This document shows positions 26,581-34,585 of a stretch of 64,000 nucleotides of DNA, piece after piece. Each line of letters opens with the position of its first letter. The stretch's first letter is position 1. The position numbers and the translations under genes were made by a program. Source of the DNA: Bradyrhizobium liaoningense (lineage in GTDB: Bacteria > Pseudomonadota > Alphaproteobacteria > Rhizobiales > Xanthobacteraceae). The DNA is taken from assembly GCF_018130955.1 (NCBI RefSeq), contig NZ_JAFCJM010000019.1:60608-124607 (forward strand). Reading direction: 5' to 3'. Under the pieces are notes generated by a model. That model ran no database searches. It was not told where the DNA came from and was given only the letters and a program-made list of their open reading frames with translations.

Positions 26581-26785
26581 TCCCGACATATCGGAGCGTT
26601 GGTCAGATCGCGTCTGGCTCCCCAAGGAGCGCCGTCGGGCAAATCGCCTCGAAAGCCGTGCCGCGAGGTCAATTTGACAGGAATGTTTTGCGAGGCGTTA
26701 ACCGTCGCGACACGGCTCGCCGATCGGTCATTGTCGCGCCCAAGAGTTGGGCGCACATACCCGCCGTCCAATTGCAGGCACTCCG

Positions 26786-27241
26786 ATGCTCAGAGACGGC
26801 AAATACGCTGCTTGGTTCAGGACCCCGCGTGGTCAGGGCACCGGCATCGTGCAACTCACCGGTGGACGGATCACCGGCAGCGACAGTTTCTTCACCTATG
26901 GCGGCTCCTACCAGGTTGACCAGGATCGCTTCACCGCTGTCCTGACGACGCGGCGCCATACGCAGGGACCACCGACCGTGTTCGGGCCCGACGAGGTCGA
27001 AGTCGATCTTTCGGGGGTGTGCAGCGGCGCGATGGCAACCTGCTCCGGCACGGCCAGACAGGCGCCGGAGGTGCTGTTCGAGGCAACGCTGATCTACAGC
27101 CAGGACGAGAAGCCGGCGGCGGATGCCAACGGCGCCGTCGTCAAGCTCAAGGCCGACAAGAAGCTGGACGGCCGCCTGAATGCCGGGTCGCGGCCGCGCG
27201 CTCCGTTCAAGCCGGGGCCGTCGAAGAGCCCGGCGTCCTGA
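26786..27241 (+). CDS. GrlR family regulatory-type protein
   Basis: A 151-residue protein beginning MLRDGKYAAWFRTPRGQGTG, followed by beta-rich segments GSDSFFTYGGSYQVDQDRFTA and FEATLIYSQ. This pattern matches the lipocalin-like GrlR fold, named after the negative regulator of type III secretion in enteropathogens but also found in rhizobia with no such system nearby. The C-terminus is a lysine/proline tail of about 30 residues. The ATG at 26786 has only a weak ribosome site. No partner GrlA is visible, so its role here is unknown. Confidence 0.7.
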   Translation: MLRDGKYAAWFRTPRGQGTGIVQLTGGRITGSDSFFTYGGSYQVDQDRFTAVLTTRRHTQGPPTVFGPDEVEVDLSGVCSGAMATCSGTARQAPEVLFEATLIYSQDEKPAADANGAVVKLKADKKLDGRLNAGSRPRAPFKPGPSKSPAS

Positions 27242-27300
27242 GTGCAACCCGGCCTTTACAATTGCGGCCTAGCGTACCGGCCTGCAACGCGGTGAAGAAC

Positions 27301-27585
27301 ATGCCCCAGGTCTGGATGACGTACGACGAATTGGCGACCCTGTGCGGCTGCGACGCCGCCGCGGCGAGGCACCTAGCCTCGCATCTGTCGCTGGACCGCC
27401 GCAAGAGCCGCGATGGCTGTACGCGCGTCAAGCTGAACCCTGCGCTCGCGGCCAAATTTTTCGCCGCTGTTCGCGACGCGGATTTCGATCTCGACTTCGC
27501 CATTGCCACGCTGCGCGATACGCACCGGCAGATGGCCGAGCTCCTGACGCCGGACGCGGCGGGCAGGCGGCGCGGGGCGGCTTAA
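27301..27585 (+). CDS. Hypothetical protein with a possible helix-turn-helix start
   Basis: A 94-residue soluble protein. The first part, YDELATLCGCDAAAARHLA, looks like a short helix-turn-helix, followed by RRKSRDGCTRVKLNPALAAKFF and a helical C-terminus (FAIATLRDTHRQMAELL). A role in DNA binding is only suggested. The start ATG at 27301 follows GGTGAAG. The flanking genes are also small and of unknown function. Confidence 0.65.
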   Translation: MPQVWMTYDELATLCGCDAAAARHLASHLSLDRRKSRDGCTRVKLNPALAAKFFAAVRDADFDLDFAIATLRDTHRQMAELLTPDAAGRRRGAA

Positions 27586-27749
27586 AGCATAGTCAGCGGG
27601 GGCTAGATGCTGCAGGCGGGTCAGACAACGTCCCTCGCGGGCATGCAAGGACGGCAACCTTGGGGAGGACCAAACGGGAAGTGGCCTTGCAACTTCCCGA
27701 GGTCGAACGCATTATCCCGGGATTAGCCCATTTGAAGAGGACGATTTTC

Positions 27750-28001
27750 ATGAAGCTTCATGTGCTTGCGCCGATCGTTGCTTTCTGTGCCTGCAGTTCT
27801 CTGATGCCCAGCACGGCTTCGAGTGCCGAGCTATCGATCCCCTCGTCGCAGAGATCCGCGTCTGGATATGTTTTTTGGGATGACGTTTATCCACCGGCAG
27901 TTTATGGACCGTATCTGAGATCGGTTGAGGAAGTTCGGGCGCTGAAAGCAAACCGTCAGCCGGTAACCGCGCGGTGGAATGGCTATTTCTACATTCGCTG
28001 A
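27750..28001 (+). CDS. Small secreted protein of unknown function
   Basis: An 83-residue protein. A signal peptide of about 26 residues (LHVLAPIVAFCACSSLMPS, then TASSA) is followed by a mature domain of about 55 residues rich in aromatic residues, with YVFWDDVYPPAVYGPYLR and the end WNGYFYIR. The ATG at 27750 has GAAGAGG upstream. The mature part is unlike any family I recognise. It is probably periplasmic or envelope-associated. Confidence 0.7.
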   Translation: MKLHVLAPIVAFCACSSLMPSTASSAELSIPSSQRSASGYVFWDDVYPPAVYGPYLRSVEEVRALKANRQPVTARWNGYFYIR

Positions 28002-28078
28002 CGTACCAAATAGCGTCGCGATGAGGGCAAAGGTTAGACCCTAACTTTGGGGCGCCCGCTCATGCAACCAGGGTCGCA

Positions 28079-28246
28079 TTAGCGGGTCCAGATGTTCCGG
28101 CCGACTGTTGCAGCGCGGAGTCGGCGCAGCACGACCTCGGTCAACTCGTCGAACTGGCGTGCCTGCTGATGGCGGATGAAGAGCCGGCCCGCCCGGACGC
28201 GAGTTCGATGCCTGCATGGGCGCGAGGCAGCCGTGAGGGAACGTCT
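28079..28246 (-). other. Open region downstream of the small HTH gene, possible coding remnant
   Basis: Between the HTH stop at 28247 and a stop at 28079-28081 the same minus-strand frame stays open for 55 codons. It could read FIRHQQARQFDELTEVVLRR and end RAATVGRNIWTR, which looks protein-like. There is no ATG or GTG near its beginning, so it may be a decayed C-terminus or chance. Rest of the interval 28002-28246 shows no gene. Confidence 0.3.
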
Positions 28247-28420
28247 TTAGCTCTTCTTGGTGCTCTTCGGCTTGATCGACAAGCCGAGGCGCAGCGCCAT
28301 CCGTTTGACCGCGTCGGGCGACCGGCCGAGCTGCCTGGCCGCCTCTTCCAGAGATATCGAAGACTTGGCCAGCTCCATCAGCCGGCGATCTTCCTTGAAC
28401 GACCAGGGCTTGCGCGCCAT
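28247..28420 (-). CDS. Short helix-turn-helix protein
   Basis: A 57-residue basic protein beginning MARKPWSFKEDRRLMELAKS, then SLEEAARQLGRSPDAVKRMA and ending with a lysine-rich KPKSTKKS tail. The first part resembles a Myb/SANT-like or homeodomain-like opening, and the second is a clean helix-turn-helix in which LEEAARQLGRS would be the first and second helices. A small DNA-binding role is plausible. It was found by reading the strand directly because it is shorter than 60 residues. Codon use looks typical of a real gene. Confidence 0.75.
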   Translation of the reverse strand: MARKPWSFKEDRRLMELAKSSISLEEAARQLGRSPDAVKRMALRLGLSIKPKSTKKS

Positions 28421-28454
28421 AACCGAAACGATCCTCTTAACTCAACAGAACGAC

Positions 28455-28492
28455 AAAGCCGCCAAGCGGACCCATGTTCGCTCGACGGCTTT
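28455..28492 (-). terminator. Possible minus-strand terminator hairpin
   Basis: AAAGCCG at 28455-28461 pairs with CGGCTTT at 28486-28492, and the inner bases pair partly. It lies between the rmlB remnant and the small HTH gene, both on the minus strand. There is no long T tract, so it is tentative. Confidence 0.35.
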
Positions 28493-28593
28493 GCTTGGGT
28501 GGGGCCGGGCCTTGGGGAAGCCCGGTGATGAGAGGGATAAGCGATCCAACAAAACGCGCAACAAGGACTGCGGATTAAGCTAACTGCTCAACC

Positions 28594-28815
28594 TTACTTG
28601 GCGTTAGATGCTCCGTAGAAGCACGGGCTTCTTAACCCAATCCGATCCGCGCGCGCTGATATCCGCCGATCGAGAATGTCCTGCCACCATCTTCGGTTCC
28701 CGCAGAACCAGCGAACGGTCTTGGCGAGGCCGCTTTCGAAATTCTATTGCGCGCCAGCCGAGCTCGCGCCGAGCCGATGAAGCCCGCGCCGCCCGTGACG
28801 CCCTTCGAAGCGCAT
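28594..28815 (-). pseudogene. Decayed dTDP-glucose 4,6-dehydratase remnant (rmlB)
   Basis: Only the two ends of an RmlB-like protein remain. One frame gives VTGGAGFIGSA, the N-terminal NAD motif. It runs straight into RELGWRA and, after a frame change, FESGLAKTVRWFCGN and RRWWQDILDR, which match the C-terminal end of RmlB (ELGW...F..GL.KTV.WY). Roughly the central 270 codons are missing and the ends are in different frames, so no product is possible. It lies beside galE and suggests loss of a nucleotide-sugar gene from an earlier polysaccharide cluster. Confidence 0.75.
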
Positions 28816-28944
28816 TCAATCTCTGCTCGATGACCGCAGCCGCTAGCCGATCTGGAAATCAATTTTCGGTTGTCTGCCTATTGACACTCGCGCTCGATCT
28901 GCGGGAGCATCCGGCTTTCATTTGGGCGATACGAGGTCACCATT

Positions 28945-29205
28945 ATGGCAAAGATTCATCTGGATTCCTCGGTGAGTCAGTCCGTCACCCGCGCCGTTCC
29001 GAAGTCTGCCGTGCTGTCCTGCACCGCGACCAGCGCACCCGACGTCTATGCACACGCGATCTGGGTTGTCGTCGGAGATATCAGGCAATTCACGCTTTAT
29101 GCCGGCGACAGCATGGTCGTCCCCGACGGCGCAACGCTGACGATCTGGATCTTCCGCAAGCAGGCAGGCCAGAGCACCTGGACCGCGGACTTCGATCTAA
29201 AATAG
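28945..29205 (+). CDS. Small hypothetical protein
   Basis: An 86-residue, beta-rich protein with no signal peptide, starting AKIHLDSSVSQSVTRAVPKS and ending TWTADFDLK. Alternating hydrophobic residues (AHAIWVVVGDIRQFTLYAGD) suggest a small beta-barrel or sandwich. The ATG at 28945 follows GAGGTC. No family is recognised and no function is assigned. It converges with galE. Confidence 0.6.
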   Translation: MAKIHLDSSVSQSVTRAVPKSAVLSCTATSAPDVYAHAIWVVVGDIRQFTLYAGDSMVVPDGATLTIWIFRKQAGQSTWTADFDLK

Positions 29206-29231
29206 CGCCCAGCGAACATTCCGGTCCCGCG

Positions 29232-30227
29232 TCAGCGCGACGTCAGCGGATGCGCCGTCTGGTGCCAGGCCCAGGCGGTCCGGATCACCGTTGGCAGGTC
29301 GGAGTGACGTGGAACGAAGTTCAGCAGCTTGCGCGACTTGGAGGGATCGGCCACCAGATAGGTGGGGTCTCCGGGCCGGCGTGGCTTGACCACCTGGGGT
29401 ACCTCGCGCCCTGTCGCTTCCTTGATAGCGGAGAGAATCTCACGCACGGAGAATCCCGAGCCGGTGCCGAGATTGAAGCTGTCGCCGGCATGTCCTTCGA
29501 GCAGGAGTTTGAGCGCCGCGATATGGGCCGCGGCAAGATCGGTGACATGAATGTAGTCGCGGATCGCAGTGCCGTCGGGCGTATCATAGTCGTCGCCGAA
29601 TACGGCGAAGTCCTCGAGATGGCCCTGCAACGCCATCATAGCGCGCGGAATGAGGTGCGTCTCGTTATCGCGCAGTTCGCCGATACCACCATCCGGGTCC
29701 GCGCCGGCTGCATTGAAATAGCGCAGGCAGAACGCGCCGAAGCCGTAAGCTCTGCGATAGTCGGCGAGCATGCGCTCGATCATCCATTTCGAGGCGCCGT
29801 AGGGATTGATCGGGGCGCACGGAAAATCCTCCGGCAGCGCCTTGGAATCGGCGTTGCCATAGACCGCGCCGGTCGATGAGAACACGATACGGCGACAGTC
29901 GGCCTCGCGCATGGCGTTGAGCAGCGCCAGCGTGCCCTGGACGTTGTTGATGTAGTATTTCTGCGGATCGACGACGGACTCGCCGACCAGGCTCGCCGCA
30001 GCAAAGTGCATCACGGCCGAGATCTTTTGCTCGGCGAAGGTGCGTGCCAGCGTTGCCGCATCGAGGAGATCGCCGGTAACAAGCCGGCCGGCCACGAAGC
30101 TGCGGTGTCCGGTGGAGAGGTTGTCATAGACGATGGGCTCATAGCCGGAAGCGGCGAGCGCTCTGCAGGCGTGCGAGCCGATATAGCCTGCGCCGCCTGT
30201 GACGAGAACGATGGGTCTGTCGGTCAT
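29232..30227 (-). CDS. galE: UDP-glucose 4-epimerase
   Basis: A 331-residue extended SDR enzyme that interconverts UDP-glucose and UDP-galactose. The nucleotide motif VTGGAGYIGSHACRAL lies at about residues 8-23. The catalytic Ser and YxxxK are in VFSSTGAVYG and NPYGASKWMIE near residues 117-152. The substrate region ends with LRYFNAAGADPDGGIGE, typical of GalE. Length matches the family. It would supply UDP-galactose for the surface polysaccharide encoded further on, a link by function and not by operon. Confidence 0.95.
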   Translation of the reverse strand: MTDRPIVLVTGGAGYIGSHACRALAASGYEPIVYDNLSTGHRSFVAGRLVTGDLLDAATLARTFAEQKISAVMHFAAASLVGESVVDPQKYYINNVQGTLALLNAMREADCRRIVFSSTGAVYGNADSKALPEDFPCAPINPYGASKWMIERMLADYRRAYGFGAFCLRYFNAAGADPDGGIGELRDNETHLIPRAMMALQGHLEDFAVFGDDYDTPDGTAIRDYIHVTDLAAAHIAALKLLLEGHAGDSFNLGTGSGFSVREILSAIKEATGREVPQVVKPRRPGDPTYLVADPSKSRKLLNFVPRHSDLPTVIRTAWAWHQTAHPLTSR

Positions 30228-30530
30228 GTCGTCCGTGCTTTGTCTCTCGCTGAGGCTGAATGTTCGTGAGGGATAGTGCGTACGGCCAATGAGGTCAAAT
30301 CGCGTCCGTCCAATCGCTTCCGATTTGACCGCTTAACCTTGATGGAACGGCGTAGAGCGCGCAATGGTTGCCCAGGCGGAACCTTGCGCAAGGCTACTCT
30401 TCAAGCAGGCCGTTGCACAAACTTCATCGTCGTCTGACAAAACTTTCAGCGTTCGGTGCCTTGAAGTCGGCGCAGCGAACCGATGAAATGTGAAGGGGGA
30501 GGAGCGTTCCGCTCACGTGGAAACATTCCA
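30228..30530. other. galE upstream region, no gene
   Basis: This 303-base gap separates galE from a small plus-strand gene. The only structure seen is the inverted repeat at 30293-30330. It must hold the galE promoter; no consensus could be assigned. Confidence 0.5.
30293..30330. promoter_or_regulatory. Perfect 10-base inverted repeat upstream of galE
   Basis: GGTCAAATCG at 30293-30302 and CGATTTGACC at 30321-30330 are exact inverted copies with an 18-base spacer. They lie 66-103 bases upstream of the galE start, a suitable position for a transcription-factor site. No regulator is identified. Confidence 0.55.
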
Positions 30531-30695
30531 ATGTTGCCGGCCTTGATTCTGTCATCGATATTCGTTGCGGGCTTTGGTTGCGGCTACGGCGTCAGAGCGT
30601 GGCGATCCCACAAGCGTCTTGCGAGATATCGCCTCTATGCGCCCTACACGTCGACAGCGCTCGGAGGCGGACAAGGTCGGCATCCCTTAGGATGA
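30531..30695 (+). CDS. Small single-span membrane protein
   Basis: A 54-residue protein starting MLPALILSSIFVAGFGCGYGVRAW, so one N-terminal membrane helix followed by a basic tail (RSHKRLARYRL). Similar short proteins are common in Bradyrhizobium. An alternative start at 30483 would add 16 residues. Its function is unknown. Confidence 0.5.
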   Translation: MLPALILSSIFVAGFGCGYGVRAWRSHKRLARYRLYAPYTSTALGGGQGRHPLG

Positions 30696-30989
30696 AGAGG
30701 GCCGATCGGGCTCCATCATCCGTTGCTGCGATCGCAGAGGTGATTTCAAGACCGGAAGTAACCATGTGTGGTTAGGTTAAGGAGCGGCCGTCCTTGTGAG
30801 CGTGGATGCGAAAGCCTAGAGGGATCATCATTGCACGATCAATCGGGTCCCGAATTGCGCGGGGTGGGAAGGCGTCGATGGCGAATTGCACTGCGCTGCT
30901 CCGCATGATGCCTAACCCGGTCATTCCCATGTGGGGCCGTGGCTCCCGTCTTGAGGTTCTCTCCTGGGTTGAGACTGAGAGCGCCCAAC
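30696..30989. other. Intergenic region without a clear gene
   Basis: I see no convincing gene in this 294-base interval. A minus-strand reading from about 30927 to 30772 (SAVQFAIDAFPPRAIRDPID) is protein-like, but has no good ribosome site and no family I know. It is recorded as a possibility only. Confidence 0.4.
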
Positions 30990-31265
30990 ATGATTGAGCA
31001 AAACGGCAACGCGCCCCGCCGCTATTTTGTCGATGGCCATGGGCATCGCGTCTTGATCGGCCTCTCGCTGGAGGAGACGACTGAGTTCGAAACTCTGGAG
31101 GACGCCTCCGCGTTTGCATCGGGACACGCGACGAGAGACGCCGGAGGAACACATGAAATCCGCTGGCGCGAGCTCTATGCAAAGCATGAGTCGGCATGGA
31201 AGGCCTGGATCGCGCAAAGTCGGGCCGCGGACGCGGCAAATTTAGCCTTTGTTAACCATGGCTGA
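30990..31265 (+). CDS. Small hypothetical protein
   Basis: A 91-residue soluble protein. It begins MIEQNGNAPRRYFVDGHGHRVLIG and has a central acidic stretch (LSLEETTEFETLEDASAF) and a helical C-terminus (LYAKHESAWKAWIAQSRAAD). An in-frame start at 30939 would add 17 less convincing residues. No domain is recognised. It may be co-transcribed with the next gene. Confidence 0.6.
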   Translation: MIEQNGNAPRRYFVDGHGHRVLIGLSLEETTEFETLEDASAFASGHATRDAGGTHEIRWRELYAKHESAWKAWIAQSRAADAANLAFVNHG

Positions 31266-31298
31266 CCGATGCTGCACGTTTGAGAGCTTCGGACCGGG

Positions 31299-31724
31299 AT
31301 GGCCCACATGTTCCAGCTATTCCTCAGAGCACGTGCCCACAATCTGCTGAGCCGTGGCCGTAGCGAGGAGCGATTCAAGGCGCGGTCCGCCGAGCGCGAT
31401 GCGGAGACGGATCACACGCGAATTGGGTCCATCATGGCCGCGATCGACGCCGCCATCCAGGAAGCGGAGAAGGAGCAGGCCGGCCTCAACCGACGCGTCG
31501 ACGATGCGCTCGCGCGCGCGTCCGTCACCTTCGGCAACGGTACCGATGAATATCTCGAGCGGGAAGCGCTGGACAATTACCATCAGGATCTGTTCGCCGC
31601 CGATATCTCGAACGGTCAGCGGCGCCTCAAGGAGCTCGCGAGCACGATCTCGCACCTGAAGTTCGTCAAGGCGGCGATGCTGACCCGCTTTCCCGATTTC
31701 AGGCCGCCGCAGCTCAGCAGCTGA
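31299..31724 (+). CDS. Hypothetical coiled-coil protein
   Basis: A 141-residue, highly charged helical protein. Heptad-like segments are present around residues 45-75 (AIDAAIQEAEKEQAGLNRRVDD) and near the C-terminus (RRLKELASTISHLKFVKAAML). No signal peptide or membrane segment is seen. A second ATG nine bases downstream (31308) is an equally good start. Function unknown. Confidence 0.65.
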   Translation: MAHMFQLFLRARAHNLLSRGRSEERFKARSAERDAETDHTRIGSIMAAIDAAIQEAEKEQAGLNRRVDDALARASVTFGNGTDEYLEREALDNYHQDLFAADISNGQRRLKELASTISHLKFVKAAMLTRFPDFRPPQLSS

Positions 31725-31822
31725 CCGGGCGCCTCAGCGCTCACACTTGGTCGTTTGGCTGGCCGATGATTCTTGCTATGGTTCGCTCGAAAGAACGCGA
31801 GAGACTGAAGGGAGAAGCTCAA

Positions 31823-32101
31823 GTGTCCGTCTGCACCAAGCCAAAGGCGATCGGGTTTGCACTTGTCCTGGTATTGGCTGCGCCTGCGACGGCATCGGCG
31901 ATCACGGCCGAGGTCGCGCGCGCCTGCGACGCTGCCGTGGCGAAGGCATTTCCGCCGCGTCAGATTGGCAATCCCGCCGCCGGGAGCACCAAGGGGACTG
32001 CGAAGGACCAGCGCGCATATTTCAGCAAATGCGTCGCCAATAACGGCAAGGTCGACGACGGTCCAGCAGACGCACCGAAGGACAGCAAACCCAGCAAATG
32101 A
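31823..32101 (+). CDS. Small secreted protein of unknown function
   Basis: A 92-residue protein with a signal peptide (KPKAIGFALVLVLAAPATASA, cleavage near residue 25). The mature part has two cysteines (RACDAAVAKAFPP and YFSKCVANN) that could form a disulfide, and a Lys/Asp-rich tail. I use the GTG at 31823 because GGGAGA lies upstream; an ATG at 31766 would place 19 residues before the signal peptide. Confidence 0.65.
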   Translation: MSVCTKPKAIGFALVLVLAAPATASAITAEVARACDAAVAKAFPPRQIGNPAAGSTKGTAKDQRAYFSKCVANNGKVDDGPADAPKDSKPSK

Positions 32102-32119
32102 GAACCAGCGACGCTGCGG

Positions 32120-33316
32120 CTAACGGGGCGGAGGGCAGGGCGAGTAGAACGCGCCGTTGGTCGCGTTGATCCGTTCGACGCATTGATTGGGGTCGGTGAT
32201 CGTCCCAGCCACCGTGAAGTCGTAGCCTATGCCCTTGACCACCACGATGTAACGGCCGGGCGCCAGCGTAAAGCCGTCTTGCTCCGGCTGCAGCAACAGC
32301 ATGCGCGGCTGATCCTCGACCGGACCTACCTTGTAGGCAAAGGACATGCTGCGAATGACCCAGGAATCGCCGGCGTTCACCATCGAGGCCTTGCCCGTCG
32401 CGTCGACGCCCATCGCGCGCCAGACCTTCGCCACCACCCGGACTTCGGTGCCGCTTGCATCAACACCACCATCGGGTCGGAACACGATGAACCTGACATC
32501 GCCACTCGTCAGCGTGGTTGCGCTCGGCGTGGTGATGGCCGCCGAGATCGCGACGCGGCGGTCCGGAATCTTTCCAGGGACCGACTTCAGTTCCTGGAGC
32601 TGGCCCTCGCTCAGGGCGTAGACGCCAAACGTCGTCGGCAAGGGCATCGAGGGCTGTGCTGCGGATGCCGGTTCTTTTGCACTATCCGGCGTCCGTTCGG
32701 CGGTCTCGCTCTCCGACGGGGTTGGGGTGGTGGTCGGTTGAGGCCGGGGGTCTCTTGTCGCGGTGAATTGGGAGAGAGCGGAGAACGCGGTCCTGAGCTG
32801 CGGCCAATAGGTAGCGGCCGCACTGCCGCCTGCAATGAAAAGGAGAATGACAGCCAGTCGAACCAGAGAGTTGAAGGCGCCGCTCCGTTTGGATTGGTCG
32901 AGCGATCTTGGTGGTGCGACAGGGCGGCGCGGCGTTTCCGCAGCCTTCGGACCGGCCGGCGAAGTCAGAGCAGGCGACGCAGGAATGGGTGGTGGAGCAG
33001 GCGTATTGACCAGAGGAGAATTCGGCGCGACGACCGCCGCAGGATTGGACGGTAAGGACGGCACGTTCCGCTCAAAGGAACGCTCGACCTCATCAATGGC
33101 GCGTTCGAGGACTTGCTGGAGCGCTCGCGCTTTCGGCGCGTCAGCGTGGGTGAATTGTTCCAGGAGCTTGATGCGCGCCAACTCGTAGACGATTTCCCTT
33201 ATCTGTCGGGGGTCGTCGGAGATCTCGCGGATTCGGCCTGACAAGAGGCGGACAAGCCCCTTGATCTCGTGCGACTTGGCGGCGTTGGCTGCGGTGTTAC
33301 CGGGGTCGGCCATCAA
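32120..33316 (-). CDS. Conserved-type membrane-anchored hypothetical protein
   Basis: A 398-residue protein with a soluble N-terminal helical domain (residues 1-90, RLLSGRIREISDDPRQIREI), a proline-rich linker, one membrane helix near residues 149-172 (LVRLAVILLFIAGGSAAAT) and a periplasmic C-terminal domain. The C-terminal domain ends CVERINATNGAFYSPCPPPR. The layout suggests a cytoplasm-to-periplasm anchored envelope protein. I do not recognise a family. Two ATGs in succession (33316, 33313) are possible starts. Confidence 0.75.
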   Translation of the reverse strand: MMADPGNTAANAAKSHEIKGLVRLLSGRIREISDDPRQIREIVYELARIKLLEQFTHADAPKARALQQVLERAIDEVERSFERNVPSLPSNPAAVVAPNSPLVNTPAPPPIPASPALTSPAGPKAAETPRRPVAPPRSLDQSKRSGAFNSLVRLAVILLFIAGGSAAATYWPQLRTAFSALSQFTATRDPRPQPTTTPTPSESETAERTPDSAKEPASAAQPSMPLPTTFGVYALSEGQLQELKSVPGKIPDRRVAISAAITTPSATTLTSGDVRFIVFRPDGGVDASGTEVRVVAKVWRAMGVDATGKASMVNAGDSWVIRSMSFAYKVGPVEDQPRMLLLQPEQDGFTLAPGRYIVVVKGIGYDFTVAGTITDPNQCVERINATNGAFYSPCPPPR

Positions 33317-33497
33317 GGCCCATCACCTAACCCGGATGCGGCGGTTTCGCTAGGCTTTTTCACCGCGAAACCCTTGGCCGCGGGAGATGCGCTCTGATGA
33401 TCTGGTTTGCAGAGGCCCTTTGCGATGGTCTCGAAATGCTTGCTTTTGGGCAAAAACCTGTGACATTTCGTCGAGCTCCTCTTTCCGGTGTTTGACC

Positions 33498-33746
33498 ATG
33501 CGCGGCGTTTTGACAGCAATCACGGTTTTGACCTTCCTGGTTCAGCCTGCTCTTGCGCAAGGGGTCAAGGATCAGGCCAATCTTACAAGTACCAGCATCG
33601 TCACGACGTCTACGAAAAAGACGCAGACCACCCAAGCCGCCTCGCGGCCCACGGCCACGCGGAACTTGGCGCCAGGCACCTTGCGACCGGGGACGGCCGC
33701 TCAGGGCGTTTGGCGGGATGGCAAGCTGATTGCCGTGCCTCGATAA
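33498..33746 (+). CDS. Small secreted protein, paralogue of the next gene
   Basis: An 82-residue protein with a signal peptide cleaved after LVQPALA near residue 21, leaving a mature part starting QGVKDQANLTST. The rest is Ser/Thr/Pro-rich and ends GVWRDGKLIAVPR, without cysteines. The ATG at 33498 was chosen over a frame that begins 37 codons earlier. The following gene has the same AQGV(K/N)D junction, suggesting a tandem family. Confidence 0.65.
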   Translation: MRGVLTAITVLTFLVQPALAQGVKDQANLTSTSIVTTSTKKTQTTQAASRPTATRNLAPGTLRPGTAAQGVWRDGKLIAVPR

Positions 33747-33812
33747 GGTCGCCCAACGAACCGTGAAGGAACGGTGATCGCCTCCCTGACGTTCTCGCTC
33801 GGGAGATATCGC

Positions 33813-34055
33813 ATGAAACGACCAGTCTTGATCGTAATCGCGCTTCTTGTGCCAGCGAGCGCTCTGGCCCAAGGGGTCAATGATCCGTCCACGCCCAATC
33901 GCAACGTGATCATCGTCAATCCGTCGCAGCCATCGTCGGCCAGGGCGACCCCTAACATTCCGAGCACGATCCAGGCGCCGCTGACCAGAGGCGGACGTGC
34001 CGTGCCCTATTATGGCAACCGGACCCGCACCAGCGGCTCGGCCCGCAGCAGATAG
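33813..34055 (+). CDS. Small secreted protein, tandem paralogue
   Basis: An 80-residue protein starting MKRPVLIVIALLVPASALAQ, with signal cleavage near residue 19, and a mature start QGVNDPSTPNRNVIIVN. It shares the signal-peptide junction, length and low-complexity character with the protein encoded at 33498. The C-terminus is Arg/Ser/Gly rich (RAVPYYGNRTRTSG). A longer version from 33774 is possible. Function unknown. Confidence 0.6.
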   Translation: MKRPVLIVIALLVPASALAQGVNDPSTPNRNVIIVNPSQPSSARATPNIPSTIQAPLTRGGRAVPYYGNRTRTSGSARSR

Positions 34056-34062
34056 TGCATCG

Positions 34063-34455
34063 CTACTGATGGGTCGGTGTCATCCCGCCGCCGGCCGGGA
34101 AGTTGCTGGACTTCAGCGTCATTCCGCTGACGCGGAAGCGGACATTGCCGGCAAGATACAAATAGTCGGAGGTGGGGCTGCCGACCGTGCGCACCTCGAC
34201 GTAGGTCAGCGTGATCGATCCGACGCTCGGGGTGACCTGGGTGATGTCGACATACCGCGCCCCCGGGAAGAGCTTCTGGTCGAGGCCATAGAAGATCTTT
34301 TCCCGCTCCGACCAGAGCACGAAATGACCTCCGGTCTTCTGATCAACCGCTTCATACTGCGTATGGATGACTTGCGGGTATTCGATCTGGCCCGCTGCCG
34401 CAGGCTGCGTTCCGAAGACGATGGCCAAAGCCAACAAAGCGATATTGCGAAACAC
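34063..34455 (-). CDS. Secreted hypothetical protein
   Basis: A 130-residue protein with an N-terminal signal peptide (FRNIALLALAIVFGTQPAAAG, cleavage near residue 21), then a beta-rich mature domain (YPQVIHTQYEAVDQKTGGHF, SITLTYVEVRTVG). The start is a GTG at 34455. No cysteines or catalytic motif are seen. It is probably periplasmic; no family is recognised. Confidence 0.7.
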   Translation of the reverse strand: MFRNIALLALAIVFGTQPAAAGQIEYPQVIHTQYEAVDQKTGGHFVLWSEREKIFYGLDQKLFPGARYVDITQVTPSVGSITLTYVEVRTVGSPTSDYLYLAGNVRFRVSGMTLKSSNFPAGGGMTPTHQ

Positions 34456-34585
34456 AGGTCAAATCCCCAAAAGCTAAAGCGCAAAGCTTGCCCGCGAATC
34501 CGCGTTCTTGCAATCGCCCACGGTATAAGCTGAAAATGCAAGCGGCCTCTGGCCGCTGTTTGGGCCCCACTTTGGAGTCATCGGA

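Noticed and set aside
28608..29879. Plus-strand open frame of 423 codons
   Set aside because: It crosses the rmlB remnant, a small gene and the galE gene on the opposite strand, and has no recognisable domain.
30772..30927. Possible 40-50 residue minus-strand protein
   Set aside because: The reading looks protein-like, but there is no good ribosome site and no known relative, so it was left as a note.
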